Assembly (NCBI RefSeq): GCF_003449015.1
Contig: NZ_QRGD01000005.1
Coordinates: forward strand, 1 to 64,000
DNA length: 64,000 nucleotides
Source of the DNA: Aureibaculum luteum
Lineage (GTDB): Bacteria; Bacteroidota; Bacteroidia; Flavobacteriales; Flavobacteriaceae
Direction of reading: 5' to 3'
The translations under genes were made by a program, and so were the position numbers. The notes under the pieces are model-generated. The model was not told where the DNA came from. It saw nothing but the letters and a program-made list of their open reading frames with translations, and ran no database searches. The number at the start of each line of letters is the position of its first letter. Within the stretch, counting starts at the first letter, position 1. Shown one piece after another: positions 28,248 through 36,215 of this stretch.

Positions 28248-29186
28248 ATGGACGAAATCAATTTTGAGCAAGAAATTAAAGATACATCTGAAAGAATTCA
28301 AACAAGGCAAAAGGAAATTGAAACCGAATTAATCACATTAGAAACCAAAATTAAAAGATATACCAATTGGGCATGGGGTTTTGTTTGGACAGGAATTGTT
28401 TTAAGTGTTTTTTCTATATTCTATTACACCTGCACAAATACCGAAGAAGGTTTTGGACTTCATCTTTTAGGTGACTTTTTGGGTGGAAGTGTAGCATCTC
28501 TTTGGGCATTAGCTGGACTATTTCTTATTTATGTTGCTTTTTTAGGTCAAAAACAACAACTACTAAACCAACAACTTGAAATAATGTACAGTCAACTTGA
28601 AGTGAAATACACAAGATTGGAATTGGCTGGACAAAAAAGAGAGATGATATTACAAAACGAAACATTATTAAACCAGAAATTTGAAAACACTTTTTTTCAA
28701 TTACTAACACTATTCAATAGTATAATTAACTCACTTGACTTGCGTAAAAGACATGGTAATACAATTATTGCCACAGGTAGAGATGTGTTCGACACTTTCA
28801 ACACTTCTTTTATCCAAAAGGTCAGAAATCTTATTGGATATAGAGGGGTAAATGAATCTAAAATAGAAGAGGCAATACGGGCATATAATGAAGTTTATGA
28901 TGAAAATAAAGCTGATTTGAGTCATTATTTTAGAACTATTTATCATATTTTTAAATTTATAGACGATTCAAAAATTGAAAATAAAAAAAGATATGTCTCC
29001 ATTGCGAGAGCACAATTATCCAGCTATGAACAAATATTGCTATTTTATAATTGTCTTCATATAAATGGGAACGAAAAATTTAAACCATTAATTGAAAAAT
29101 ATGCGATTTTTAAAAACATCGACACATCTCTCTTATTAAATCAAGAACATTTAGAAAAATATAAAAAAGGAGCATATGGAAAATAA
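28248..29186 (+). CDS. Putative phage abortive-infection protein (putAbiC-like), membrane-bound
   Basis: From ATG 28248 the protein has 312 residues: a short coiled segment, two membrane helices (about 41-60 and 82-100), a second coiled coil (100-145) and a cytoplasmic domain. That domain opens FENTFFQLLTLFNSII and includes RAQLSSYEQILLFYN near the C terminus. Both are hallmarks of the putative phage abortive-infection family (putAbiC). The family is assigned to phage exclusion by similarity to lactococcal AbiC; the mechanism is not established. Alternative starts are TTG 28161 and ATG 28194; the A-rich sequence before 28248 favours the latest. The PIN gene follows after 14 bp. Confidence 0.8.
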   Translation: MDEINFEQEIKDTSERIQTRQKEIETELITLETKIKRYTNWAWGFVWTGIVLSVFSIFYYTCTNTEEGFGLHLLGDFLGGSVASLWALAGLFLIYVAFLGQKQQLLNQQLEIMYSQLEVKYTRLELAGQKREMILQNETLLNQKFENTFFQLLTLFNSIINSLDLRKRHGNTIIATGRDVFDTFNTSFIQKVRNLIGYRGVNESKIEEAIRAYNEVYDENKADLSHYFRTIYHIFKFIDDSKIENKKRYVSIARAQLSSYEQILLFYNCLHINGNEKFKPLIEKYAIFKNIDTSLLLNQEHLEKYKKGAYGK

Positions 29187-29200
29187 CATTTATTGCCAAC

Positions 29201-30601
29201 ATGGATAAAAAAATAATTGAATCATATCGAATGTCAGAAGAAAAAGAAAATATTTTATGGAAAGACTCTATTTTTATTTTTGATTCATCGGCCCTTTTAG
29301 ATTTTTATTTTCTACCAAAACCAACAAGAAAAAAAATATATAATGAAATATTCATCAAGTTAGAAGATCGATTATGGATACCATTTAACGTTCAATACGA
29401 ATATCTAAAAAATAGAGAATCTACAATAATCAAGCCCATTTCTGAAAATTACACACCTTTAAAAAATGATCTTGCAAATATTGAAAAAGCTATAAAAACA
29501 CAAATTTTTAATAGAATTGAGGCAATTTCTAATGCTACAAAAAAAGACAACAAACACCCCCATTTAGAACAAACTGAAATTGAAAAATTCAAAGAATTAA
29601 CAAATAAATTCTTAGATCACGCTAAAAATTTTGAAGTAGCAATCTTATTAAATATAAAAAAGGCTGAAAATGAAATACTAGACATTAAAATTAACGATGA
29701 TGTTTTTGATTCATTGGACAATTATTTTAATGTAGGAAGAGAATTTTCATTTAACGAAATACTTGAAATTACAAAAGAAGGGAAACATAGATATGAATTC
29801 AAAATTCCACCAGGATATGGAGATTACTACAAAAAGGAAAAAAAAGGTACACAAATTTTCGGGGATTTAATAATTTGGAAACAAATATTAGAATACTCAA
29901 AAGAGAAAAAGAAAAATGTGATTTTCATCACTAATGATATCACTAAAGATAACGATTGGTGCTATGTAGATAAAAAATCAACTGATAGAATTCTAAAACC
30001 TAGAGAAGAACTTATCAAAGAAATTAAGGATTACTCTGGTATTGAATTATGGATGTATAGCCTTTCACAATTTCTTTTTAATGCTAATAAATATCTAAAA
30101 TCATCTATTCAAGAAAATACATTGAATTATTTTTCAAGTTTCGTTAAAACTAGAAACTTTAAGGAAAAAACAAGGGACTTTATAATCCCAGAGTATCACC
30201 ATTGTGAAGTTTGTGATAATGAAAGAAGTAATGTTGAATTTAATTCAACTGAATATTCAATTATTAATGAATATCCCGAAACGCATATAAATTCTAAATA
30301 CATTTCTGTAATTACTGGAAATTGCAACTGGTGCAATACTTTGTATATCGTATGTCCTAAATGCTCCGGAACCACTTCATTAACAGAATATAATTATGAT
30401 GAAAAAGTTGAATGTGAAGGTGGTTGCGGAATTGTTTTCTCTGTTGACACGAGTAAAGATTATGAACGTATAGGTGATTATGAAATTATATTGAAAGACC
30501 ATCGTATTGAGAAATGTGCCTCTTGTGGAAAAGATTTTAATAAAACCAATAGCTTTTCAGATTGCTGTGAAAATTGTGAATATAAATATAATAATGGATA
30601 A
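29201..30601 (+). CDS. PIN-like RNase with C-terminal zinc-ribbon modules
   Basis: A 466-residue protein. The N-terminal 270 residues fit the PIN_8/DUF4935 type: IFDSSALLDFY (D28), a helical insert, then FGDLIIWKQILE (about 220) and VIFITNDITKDNDW, supplying the acidic residues of a metal-dependent RNase site. The last 150 residues hold paired cysteines in at least three clusters (HCEVC; CNWC with CPKC; CASC with CCENC), as in zinc ribbons. RNA cleavage is inferred from the fold, and zinc binding from cysteine spacing. The gene is probably cotranscribed with the AbiC-like gene 14 bp upstream and ends the accessory island. Confidence 0.75.
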   Translation: MDKKIIESYRMSEEKENILWKDSIFIFDSSALLDFYFLPKPTRKKIYNEIFIKLEDRLWIPFNVQYEYLKNRESTIIKPISENYTPLKNDLANIEKAIKTQIFNRIEAISNATKKDNKHPHLEQTEIEKFKELTNKFLDHAKNFEVAILLNIKKAENEILDIKINDDVFDSLDNYFNVGREFSFNEILEITKEGKHRYEFKIPPGYGDYYKKEKKGTQIFGDLIIWKQILEYSKEKKKNVIFITNDITKDNDWCYVDKKSTDRILKPREELIKEIKDYSGIELWMYSLSQFLFNANKYLKSSIQENTLNYFSSFVKTRNFKEKTRDFIIPEYHHCEVCDNERSNVEFNSTEYSIINEYPETHINSKYISVITGNCNWCNTLYIVCPKCSGTTSLTEYNYDEKVECEGGCGIVFSVDTSKDYERIGDYEIILKDHRIEKCASCGKDFNKTNSFSDCCENCEYKYNNG

Positions 30602-30809
30602 AATCATACTCAATAATGAATAATTATTAAAACAGATTTTCTTTTCCTAACACATATTTAAAGTACTAAATCAAGTCTGACAATCTTTTATATGACTTTT
30701 AGAAATATAAGATTATATTATGAGCTAATGCTTTTGATATTAGTTATACAAAAATGATATTGTGTATTAACAACCCTTCTTTTCTTTCAAGGACAACAAT
30801 CCACAACAA

Positions 30810-31373
30810 CTAAACCAAACGCTTCCATTTAATACCGCAACCCATACTGGGTTTTTGAATAGCGTTATTAATTTTACCTTCCAACAAACAATCCAACGCA
30901 TGGCGTAAATCAGAACCGTTCACGGCAACGCCATTACCAGGCCGAGAATTGTCCAGCTGTCCGCGGTACACCAATTTTAAATCAGCATCAAATAGATAAA
31001 TATCAGGTGTACAGGCGGCATCATAAGCTTTGGCAACTTCCTGAGTTTCATCATACAAATACGGAAAAGGATATTTTAAATCTTTGGCTACTTTTTTCAT
31101 TAAAAAAGGAGCGTCTTGCGGGTAATTATCCACATCATTAGCAGAAATGGCTACAAAAGAGATACCTTTTGAGTTATAATCATTCGCAATCTTAACTAAT
31201 TCCTCATTGATATGGATCACAAACGGGCAATGGTTACAAATAAATAGCATAACCGTTCCTTTTTCACCTTTTAAATCTTCTAACAACAAGGTTTTATCAC
31301 TTACCGTATCTAGCAATCTAAAATCGGGTGCTTTTGTTCCTAATGGAATCATATTTGAGGGAGTTCTCGCCAT
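30810..31373 (-). CDS. Thioredoxin-family (AhpC/TSA-like) redox protein
   Basis: A 187-residue cytoplasmic protein with a thioredoxin fold. It has the opening IPLGTKAPDFRLLDT and an active-site region MLFICNHCPFVIHINEEL with cysteine in a CNHCPF arrangement. DAACTPDIYLFD follows, containing the cis-proline turn. No signal peptide is seen. It belongs to the redoxin group with CxxC next to a proline and probably acts as a thiol peroxidase or reductase; the substrate is unknown. It converges on the accessory island and is divergent from the csaA-like gene. Confidence 0.88.
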   Translation of the reverse strand: MARTPSNMIPLGTKAPDFRLLDTVSDKTLLLEDLKGEKGTVMLFICNHCPFVIHINEELVKIANDYNSKGISFVAISANDVDNYPQDAPFLMKKVAKDLKYPFPYLYDETQEVAKAYDAACTPDIYLFDADLKLVYRGQLDNSRPGNGVAVNGSDLRHALDCLLEGKINNAIQKPSMGCGIKWKRLV

Positions 31374-31470
31374 TTTTTTTTAGAGTTTAATTCAAAAAAA
31401 TCTATATTATATTTGTAGTTTTACGTTAGATTAATTGTGAACTGAAATACTAATATTAATCCCCACGGTT

Positions 31471-31501
31471 TCCCCCTCCTTGGGAGGGGGTTAGGGGGAG
31501 G
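31471..31501. repeat. REP-like CCCCCTCC/GGAGGGGG palindromic element
   Basis: CCCCCTCC-TTG-GGAGGGGG (31472-31490) is an 8-bp GC-only stem in AT-rich intergenic DNA. A second AGGGGGAGG at 31493-31501 can compete for the left arm. As I recall, elements of this form recur between genes in Flavobacteriaceae; only one copy is visible in this window. Confidence 0.55.
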
Positions 31502-31528
31502 ACAACAAAGTATAAAATTACTAAAAAT

Positions 31529-31867
31529 ATGTCAGACATCATTTCTTTTGAAGATTTCACTAAAGTAGACATCAGAACAGGTACTATTATTGAAGTAAAC
31601 GACTTTCCAAAAGCTAAAAAACCCGCATATCAACTCACGATAGATTTTGGGAAATTAGGGATTAAAAAATCGAGTGCCCAGATTACAGAGCTATATTCAA
31701 AAGACGACTTACTAAATAAACAGATAACGGCCGTTGTCAATTTTAAACCGAAACAAATTGCCAATTTCGTCAGCGAATGTTTAGTGCTGGGTATTGAAAA
31801 TAACAATAACGAAGTAGTACTCTTAAAATCAACTACAAAAACCATTAACGGAACACCTGTTTGTTAA
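31529..31867 (+). CDS. CsaA-like tRNA-binding domain protein
   Basis: A 112-residue single OB-fold protein of the EMAPII/Arc1p tRNA-binding type. It begins MSDIISFEDFTKVDIRTGTI and includes LGIKKSSAQITELYS, VVNFKPKQIANFVSECLVLG and a C-terminal GTPVC-type end. B. subtilis CsaA has chaperone activity and the fold binds tRNA. The family length is about 110, so this is complete. It is monocistronic, or cotranscribed with the dehydrogenase gene 43 bp downstream. Confidence 0.88.
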   Translation: MSDIISFEDFTKVDIRTGTIIEVNDFPKAKKPAYQLTIDFGKLGIKKSSAQITELYSKDDLLNKQITAVVNFKPKQIANFVSECLVLGIENNNNEVVLLKSTTKTINGTPVC

Positions 31868-31910
31868 AAAATCAAAAAAAAAAATCAAATTCCAATATTT
31901 TAGAAACAAA

Positions 31911-34832
31911 ATGCCAGTAACAATAAACACTCAACTACAAAAATTATCAGAAAAACTGGACGGAGCGTTGTTTTACGACGACTTACACAAAAGTATTTAC
32001 GCTACAGACGCTTCTGTCTATAGAAAAATTCCCTTAGCAGTAGCTTTTCCAAAAGACGATAACGATTTAAAAATTCTAATTGATTTTGCTCAACAAAATC
32101 AAATAACCCTAATTCCCAGAGCTGCGGGTACTTCATTAGCCGGACAATGTGTTGGAGATGGCCTGGTCGTAGATACTTCTAAGCATTTCACTTCCATATT
32201 ATCTTTTGATGAAAAAGCTAAAACAGTTACCGTACAACCGGGAATTGTAAGAGATGAACTCAATAGGTATTTAAAACCTTATGGACTTTTTTTTGGCCCC
32301 AATACTTCAACCAGTAATCGCTGTATGATTGGCGGGATGGTTGGTAATAATTCTTCAGGAACCACCTCCATTCAATTTGGTGTAACACGCGATAAAGTAA
32401 TTCAGTTAAAAATTTTACTGTCAGATGGTTCAGAAGCCACATTTGAAGCTCTAAATCAAAATGATTTTAAACAAAAATGTGTTGGGAATAGTTTAGAAAA
32501 TAAAATTTACAATACCATTTTTGAAGAACTTTCTGATAAGGAAAAACAGGAAGGAATACGAAATGAATTTCCTAAAAAATCCATTCATCGAAGAAATACG
32601 GGCTATGCTGTTGATGAATTATTAAACACTTCTACTTTTTCAACTTCTGATGAAAATATCAATATTGCAAAATTACTTTGCGGAAGTGAAGGTACATTAG
32701 CATTTACAACTGAAATCACCTTGCAATTAGATGATTTACCACCATCGCAGAGTTTAGTTGTGGCAGCACATTTTACGAGTATACAAGAAAGTTTGGAAGC
32801 TACTGTTGTGGCTATGAAGCATAATTTGTATACGTGTGAGTTAATGGACAAAACAATACTTGATTGTACAAAAAAAAACCGTGAACAACTTAAAAATAGG
32901 TACTTTATAGAAGGTGATCCCAAAGCTATTTTATTACTTGAAATTAAAGCAGCTACCGATAAAGAAACCGAAGCTTTAGCAGATAAATTAATTGCAGATT
33001 TAAAACAGCATAATTTCGGCTATTCGTATCCCAAATTATTTAACGCAGATAGCGAAAAAGCTGCTGAACTCCGTAAAGCTGGATTGGGCCTTTTAGGGAA
33101 TATTGTTGGAGATAATAAAGCCGTAGCGTGTATTGAAGATACAGCCGTTGACTTACAAGATTTACCTGCGTACATCAAAGAGTTTACGGCTATGATGGAT
33201 AGTTACGGACAGGAAGCAGTGTATTACGCACATGCAGGTGCTGGTGAACTACACCTCCGTCCTATCTTGAATTTAAAAAAAGCTAAAGATGTAGTTCTTT
33301 TTAAGACGATAACTACTGAAACGGCGAAGCTCGTTAAAAAATATAAAGGTTCTTTTAGTGGTGAACATGGAGATGGCATTGTTCGTGGCGAATTTATACC
33401 ACTTATGATAGGTGATAAGAATTATGACCTTCTTAGACGTATAAAACAAGTTTTTGACCCCAATAACATTTTTAACAAAGGAAAAATAGTAGATGCTTTT
33501 CCTATGGATCAATCTTTTCGTTATGAAGTAGACCGAAATGAGCCTGAAATAAAAACCATAATGGATTTTTCAGATTCAGAAGGTATATTAAAAGCAGCTG
33601 AAAAATGTAATGGTTCAGGCGACTGCCGTAAATCAACCGATGCAGGCGGCATGATGTGTCCAAGCTATAGAGCCACTTTAAACGAAAAAGACACTACACG
33701 AGCAAGAGCAAATGCCTTACGTGAGTTTTTAACTAATGGTGTAGAGAAAAGAAATAAATTTGATCATGAAGAACTTAAAAAAGTATTTGACCTTTGCTTA
33801 AGCTGTAAAGCTTGTGCTAGTGAATGTCCTAGCAATGTAGATGTTGCTAGTTTTAAGGCTGAATTCTTACATCAATATCAAAAGGTAAACAAACCTTCTT
33901 TCAGAACCAAGATGTTTGCTAACAACGTTAAATACAATAAGTTGGGTAGTATTTTCCCTAGTTTAACCAATGTCATCTTAAACACCTCTTTGACTAAAAA
34001 AATAATGGGTATTGCTGTTGAACGTAGTATACCAAAATTAGCACCTCAGACATTGCGAAAATGGATCAAGAAGAACAAATCCAAACTGCAACCAGAACAA
34101 CCTTTAAAAGGTGAATTAACTTTGTTTTGTGATGAGTTCACTAACTTTTACGATTTAAATGTTGGTATTGACTCCATTAAATTATTAACCAAATTAGGGT
34201 ATCATATTAATTTTATTGACCACACAGAAAGCGGGAGAAGTCATATTTCTAAAGGTTTTTTAGATGAAGCAAAGGAGTTAGCAAATAAAAATATTGCTAT
34301 TTTTAAAGATAAAATCAATAAGAACAATCCAATTATTGGAATGGAGCCATCGGCTATTTTATCATTCAGAGATGAATATGTACGATTGGCAGATGACAAA
34401 GAGGCTGCCAAATTCCTGGCACTACATGCGTATACTATTGAAGAATTTTTAAATAATGAAATAAATGCAGGCAACATCAATTCTTCTCAATTTACAAACG
34501 AACATAAAGAAATAAAAATCCATGGTCATTGCCATCAAAAATCATTATCTACAACTTCGGCTACTTTTGCCATGTTAAATCTTCCCAAAAACTATAACGT
34601 AACCATAATTAATTCAGGTTGTTGTGGTATGGCTGGATCTTTTGGTTATGAAAAAGAGCATTATGAATTGAGTATGCAAGTAGGAGAACAATCACTTTTT
34701 TCAAAAATTAGAAAATTTAAACCCAACACTGAAATTTCTGCCGCAGGTACTAGTTGCCGTCATCAAATTTATGATGGAACGAAAAAGGTGGCATTGCATC
34801 CGGCTCAGTTGCTTTTGAGGGCTTTAGTGTAG
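31911..34832 (+). CDS. FAD-binding and Fe-S-binding oxidoreductase (D-lactate/glycolate dehydrogenase-like)
   Basis: A 973-residue fusion. Residues 1-470 form a vanillyl-alcohol-oxidase-type FAD module (LIPRAAGTSLAGQCVGDGLVVD, GSEGTLAFTTEITLQL, HAGAGELHLRPILN, GEHGDGIVRGEF). An iron-sulfur region follows (CNGSGDCRKST...MMCPSYRA and CLSCKACASECPSNVD). The end is a CCG domain (HGHCHQKS, SGCCGMAGSFGYEKEHYE). It combines the roles split between GlcD and GlcF in E. coli. D-lactate or another 2-hydroxy acid is the likely substrate, with electrons passed to quinones. Complete, with no defects seen. Confidence 0.9.
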   Translation: MPVTINTQLQKLSEKLDGALFYDDLHKSIYATDASVYRKIPLAVAFPKDDNDLKILIDFAQQNQITLIPRAAGTSLAGQCVGDGLVVDTSKHFTSILSFDEKAKTVTVQPGIVRDELNRYLKPYGLFFGPNTSTSNRCMIGGMVGNNSSGTTSIQFGVTRDKVIQLKILLSDGSEATFEALNQNDFKQKCVGNSLENKIYNTIFEELSDKEKQEGIRNEFPKKSIHRRNTGYAVDELLNTSTFSTSDENINIAKLLCGSEGTLAFTTEITLQLDDLPPSQSLVVAAHFTSIQESLEATVVAMKHNLYTCELMDKTILDCTKKNREQLKNRYFIEGDPKAILLLEIKAATDKETEALADKLIADLKQHNFGYSYPKLFNADSEKAAELRKAGLGLLGNIVGDNKAVACIEDTAVDLQDLPAYIKEFTAMMDSYGQEAVYYAHAGAGELHLRPILNLKKAKDVVLFKTITTETAKLVKKYKGSFSGEHGDGIVRGEFIPLMIGDKNYDLLRRIKQVFDPNNIFNKGKIVDAFPMDQSFRYEVDRNEPEIKTIMDFSDSEGILKAAEKCNGSGDCRKSTDAGGMMCPSYRATLNEKDTTRARANALREFLTNGVEKRNKFDHEELKKVFDLCLSCKACASECPSNVDVASFKAEFLHQYQKVNKPSFRTKMFANNVKYNKLGSIFPSLTNVILNTSLTKKIMGIAVERSIPKLAPQTLRKWIKKNKSKLQPEQPLKGELTLFCDEFTNFYDLNVGIDSIKLLTKLGYHINFIDHTESGRSHISKGFLDEAKELANKNIAIFKDKINKNNPIIGMEPSAILSFRDEYVRLADDKEAAKFLALHAYTIEEFLNNEINAGNINSSQFTNEHKEIKIHGHCHQKSLSTTSATFAMLNLPKNYNVTIINSGCCGMAGSFGYEKEHYELSMQVGEQSLFSKIRKFKPNTEISAAGTSCRHQIYDGTKKVALHPAQLLLRALV

Positions 34833-34891
34833 CTAATTATTTTTTGATTCCAATTAAAGTTTAACTATATTGTTACTATAAATTTAATAAA

Positions 34892-35059
34892 ATGAACAAA
34901 AACAAGGTATTATCAACAGTAGCTATAGTATTAATAGTTTTAGGATTAGTAATGATATACATTGGTGGTTTTTACGCACCGAAAGTAGTGCTACCTCCAA
35001 TTATTACAGGTGTAGGTTTCTTTTTAATCGCATGGGCTTTAAATGCTCTAAAAGATTAA
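34892..35059 (+). CDS. Small two-helix membrane protein (55 aa)
   Basis: A short frame from ATG 34892 to TAA 35057-35059. It encodes MNKNKVLSTVAIVLIVLGLV followed by a polar turn (GGFYAPKVVLPP), a second helix (IITGVGFFLIAWALNAL) and KD. It has the compact pattern of a real two-helix membrane peptide and an AATTTAATAAA start region typical of this genome. Function is unknown. It abuts the convergent DUF6122 gene with no gap. Confidence 0.7.
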   Translation: MNKNKVLSTVAIVLIVLGLVMIYIGGFYAPKVVLPPIITGVGFFLIAWALNALKD

Positions 35060-35380
35060 TTACAACCAGAGACAATCCAAAACATCTGTTATCAAGTGAA
35101 ATAACAATCCCACAGCAATTATTCGAGTCTTTTTGAGGAATAGCATTCCGAAGTAAAAAATAGCGGCAAAACAACTATGTAAAGGATGAAAATTAATACT
35201 GCATCTGTTGGGGTCGAATATTGGCGTAGCTAATAAATGGTCAAAGTCAATGAGCATTGTCAAAATCATAATTAACCATGCTTTTTTCCATATCGATGGA
35301 AACAAGACAAAAGCTATTATTCCAGGAAACAGAAAATGCAACCCATAATGGAGTAATGTTCTAACAAGCTCTAAATCCAT
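35060..35380 (-). CDS. DUF6122 membrane protein
   Basis: A 106-residue protein with about four membrane helices. It carries conserved-looking polar residues at helix ends: HYGLHFLFPG near the N terminus, MLIDFDHLLATPIFDPNRCSINFHPLHS in the middle and HLITDVLDCLW at the C terminus. The His/Asp positions recall membrane-bound metal-dependent hydrolases of the YdjM type, but activity is unproven. The start overlaps the end of the WbqC-like gene by 10 bp, so the two are coupled. Confidence 0.78.
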   Translation of the reverse strand: MDLELVRTLLHYGLHFLFPGIIAFVLFPSIWKKAWLIMILTMLIDFDHLLATPIFDPNRCSINFHPLHSCFAAIFYFGMLFLKKTRIIAVGLLFHLITDVLDCLWL

Positions 35381-35985
35381 TCAACACCTTGGTTTTCGAG
35401 GTAATTAATAGCATTTGGACCTTCCATAAATAACAGGTCTAAAACACTAAGGTTCGCAATAAAACCATGCTTGTCAGAAAACACTTGGGTATATTCAGAC
35501 AGCTTAAAACTTCTATTGGATTTTGCATCAGCCAAAAAGCGAAAGTCAACTTGCGTAGGATACTCTTTATGGAACTCAATTGATCTATCCATCACTATTT
35601 CTAAAGGTAAGTTGTCAAAAATAAATTGTTGACAATCTAAATTCAAATCGAGTAAATATTTACGTTTTTTTAAGAGTAAATCAATTAATTCATCTTCATA
35701 AAACTCATAAAAAGGTGAAGATTTATACGCCGAAGCCATTGCTTTTATATGTTGTTGTCGCCAACTCGTACTATTATCCAACAAAACGTCTTTTGTTCTT
35801 TGCTTACTATTGGCTTGCAAAATTGGAATGTTAAGTAATTGCTTACCGTTAGCTCCATAAATATAACATCGCGTTCTATAGGTTTGCTTTTGATAATTAT
35901 CTTCAACCTCAAAAGTAGCACTCCTACTATTTGCTAACGCCGTAAAGTGAATAATTGGAGAAAAATATGTTGGGTACAGTAGCAA
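35371..35985 (-). CDS. WbqC-family protein
   Basis: A 204-residue protein starting LLYPTYFSPIIHFTAL, the WbqC signature. The rest includes WRQQHIKAMASAYKSSPFYEFYEDEL and ends with the family's tryptophan. WbqC-like proteins are found in polysaccharide and envelope gene sets; the reaction is not established. Translation must begin at TTG 35985, because an in-frame stop lies 10 codons upstream and no ATG intervenes. It lies downstream of lepB on the same strand, a familiar neighbour in Bacteroidota. Confidence 0.85.
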   Translation of the reverse strand: MLLYPTYFSPIIHFTALANSRSATFEVEDNYQKQTYRTRCYIYGANGKQLLNIPILQANSKQRTKDVLLDNSTSWRQQHIKAMASAYKSSPFYEFYEDELIDLLLKKRKYLLDLNLDCQQFIFDNLPLEIVMDRSIEFHKEYPTQVDFRFLADAKSNRSFKLSEYTQVFSDKHGFIANLSVLDLLFMEGPNAINYLENQGVEWI

Positions 35986-36154
35986 GGTTTTATAATTTTT
36001 TATAAACGACCGGTATTATTAAAAAGATCGTCATAGTTTTTTAATCGTGTCATTACAATTCCGAAGTGTTGAGAGAGAGATCTTTTAAATAACAACTCTA
36101 ATTTATAAGTTACTTCACTACACTATGCTTCGTTCTGAATGATAAAACAAGAAT

Positions 36155-36213
36155 ATCACTCCGAATGCCGCTCCTTAATTATAGTACCAACTGAAGACTG
36201 TGAACTGGAAACC
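36155..36213. repeat. Degenerate CTGAA/CTGNAAC-rich intergenic stretch
   Basis: The sequence around 36188-36213 reads as short degenerate repeats (ACTGAAGACTGTGAACTGGAAAC). Similar low-complexity spacer is, in my recollection, common between genes of Flavobacteriaceae. It holds no frame and no hairpin with a T tract. Confidence 0.3.
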
Positions 36214-36215
36214 GC

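Noticed and set aside
36155-36213. CRISPR-like repeats in the CTGAA-rich spacer
   Set aside because: The units are short and degenerate, without regular spacers, and no cas gene is present.
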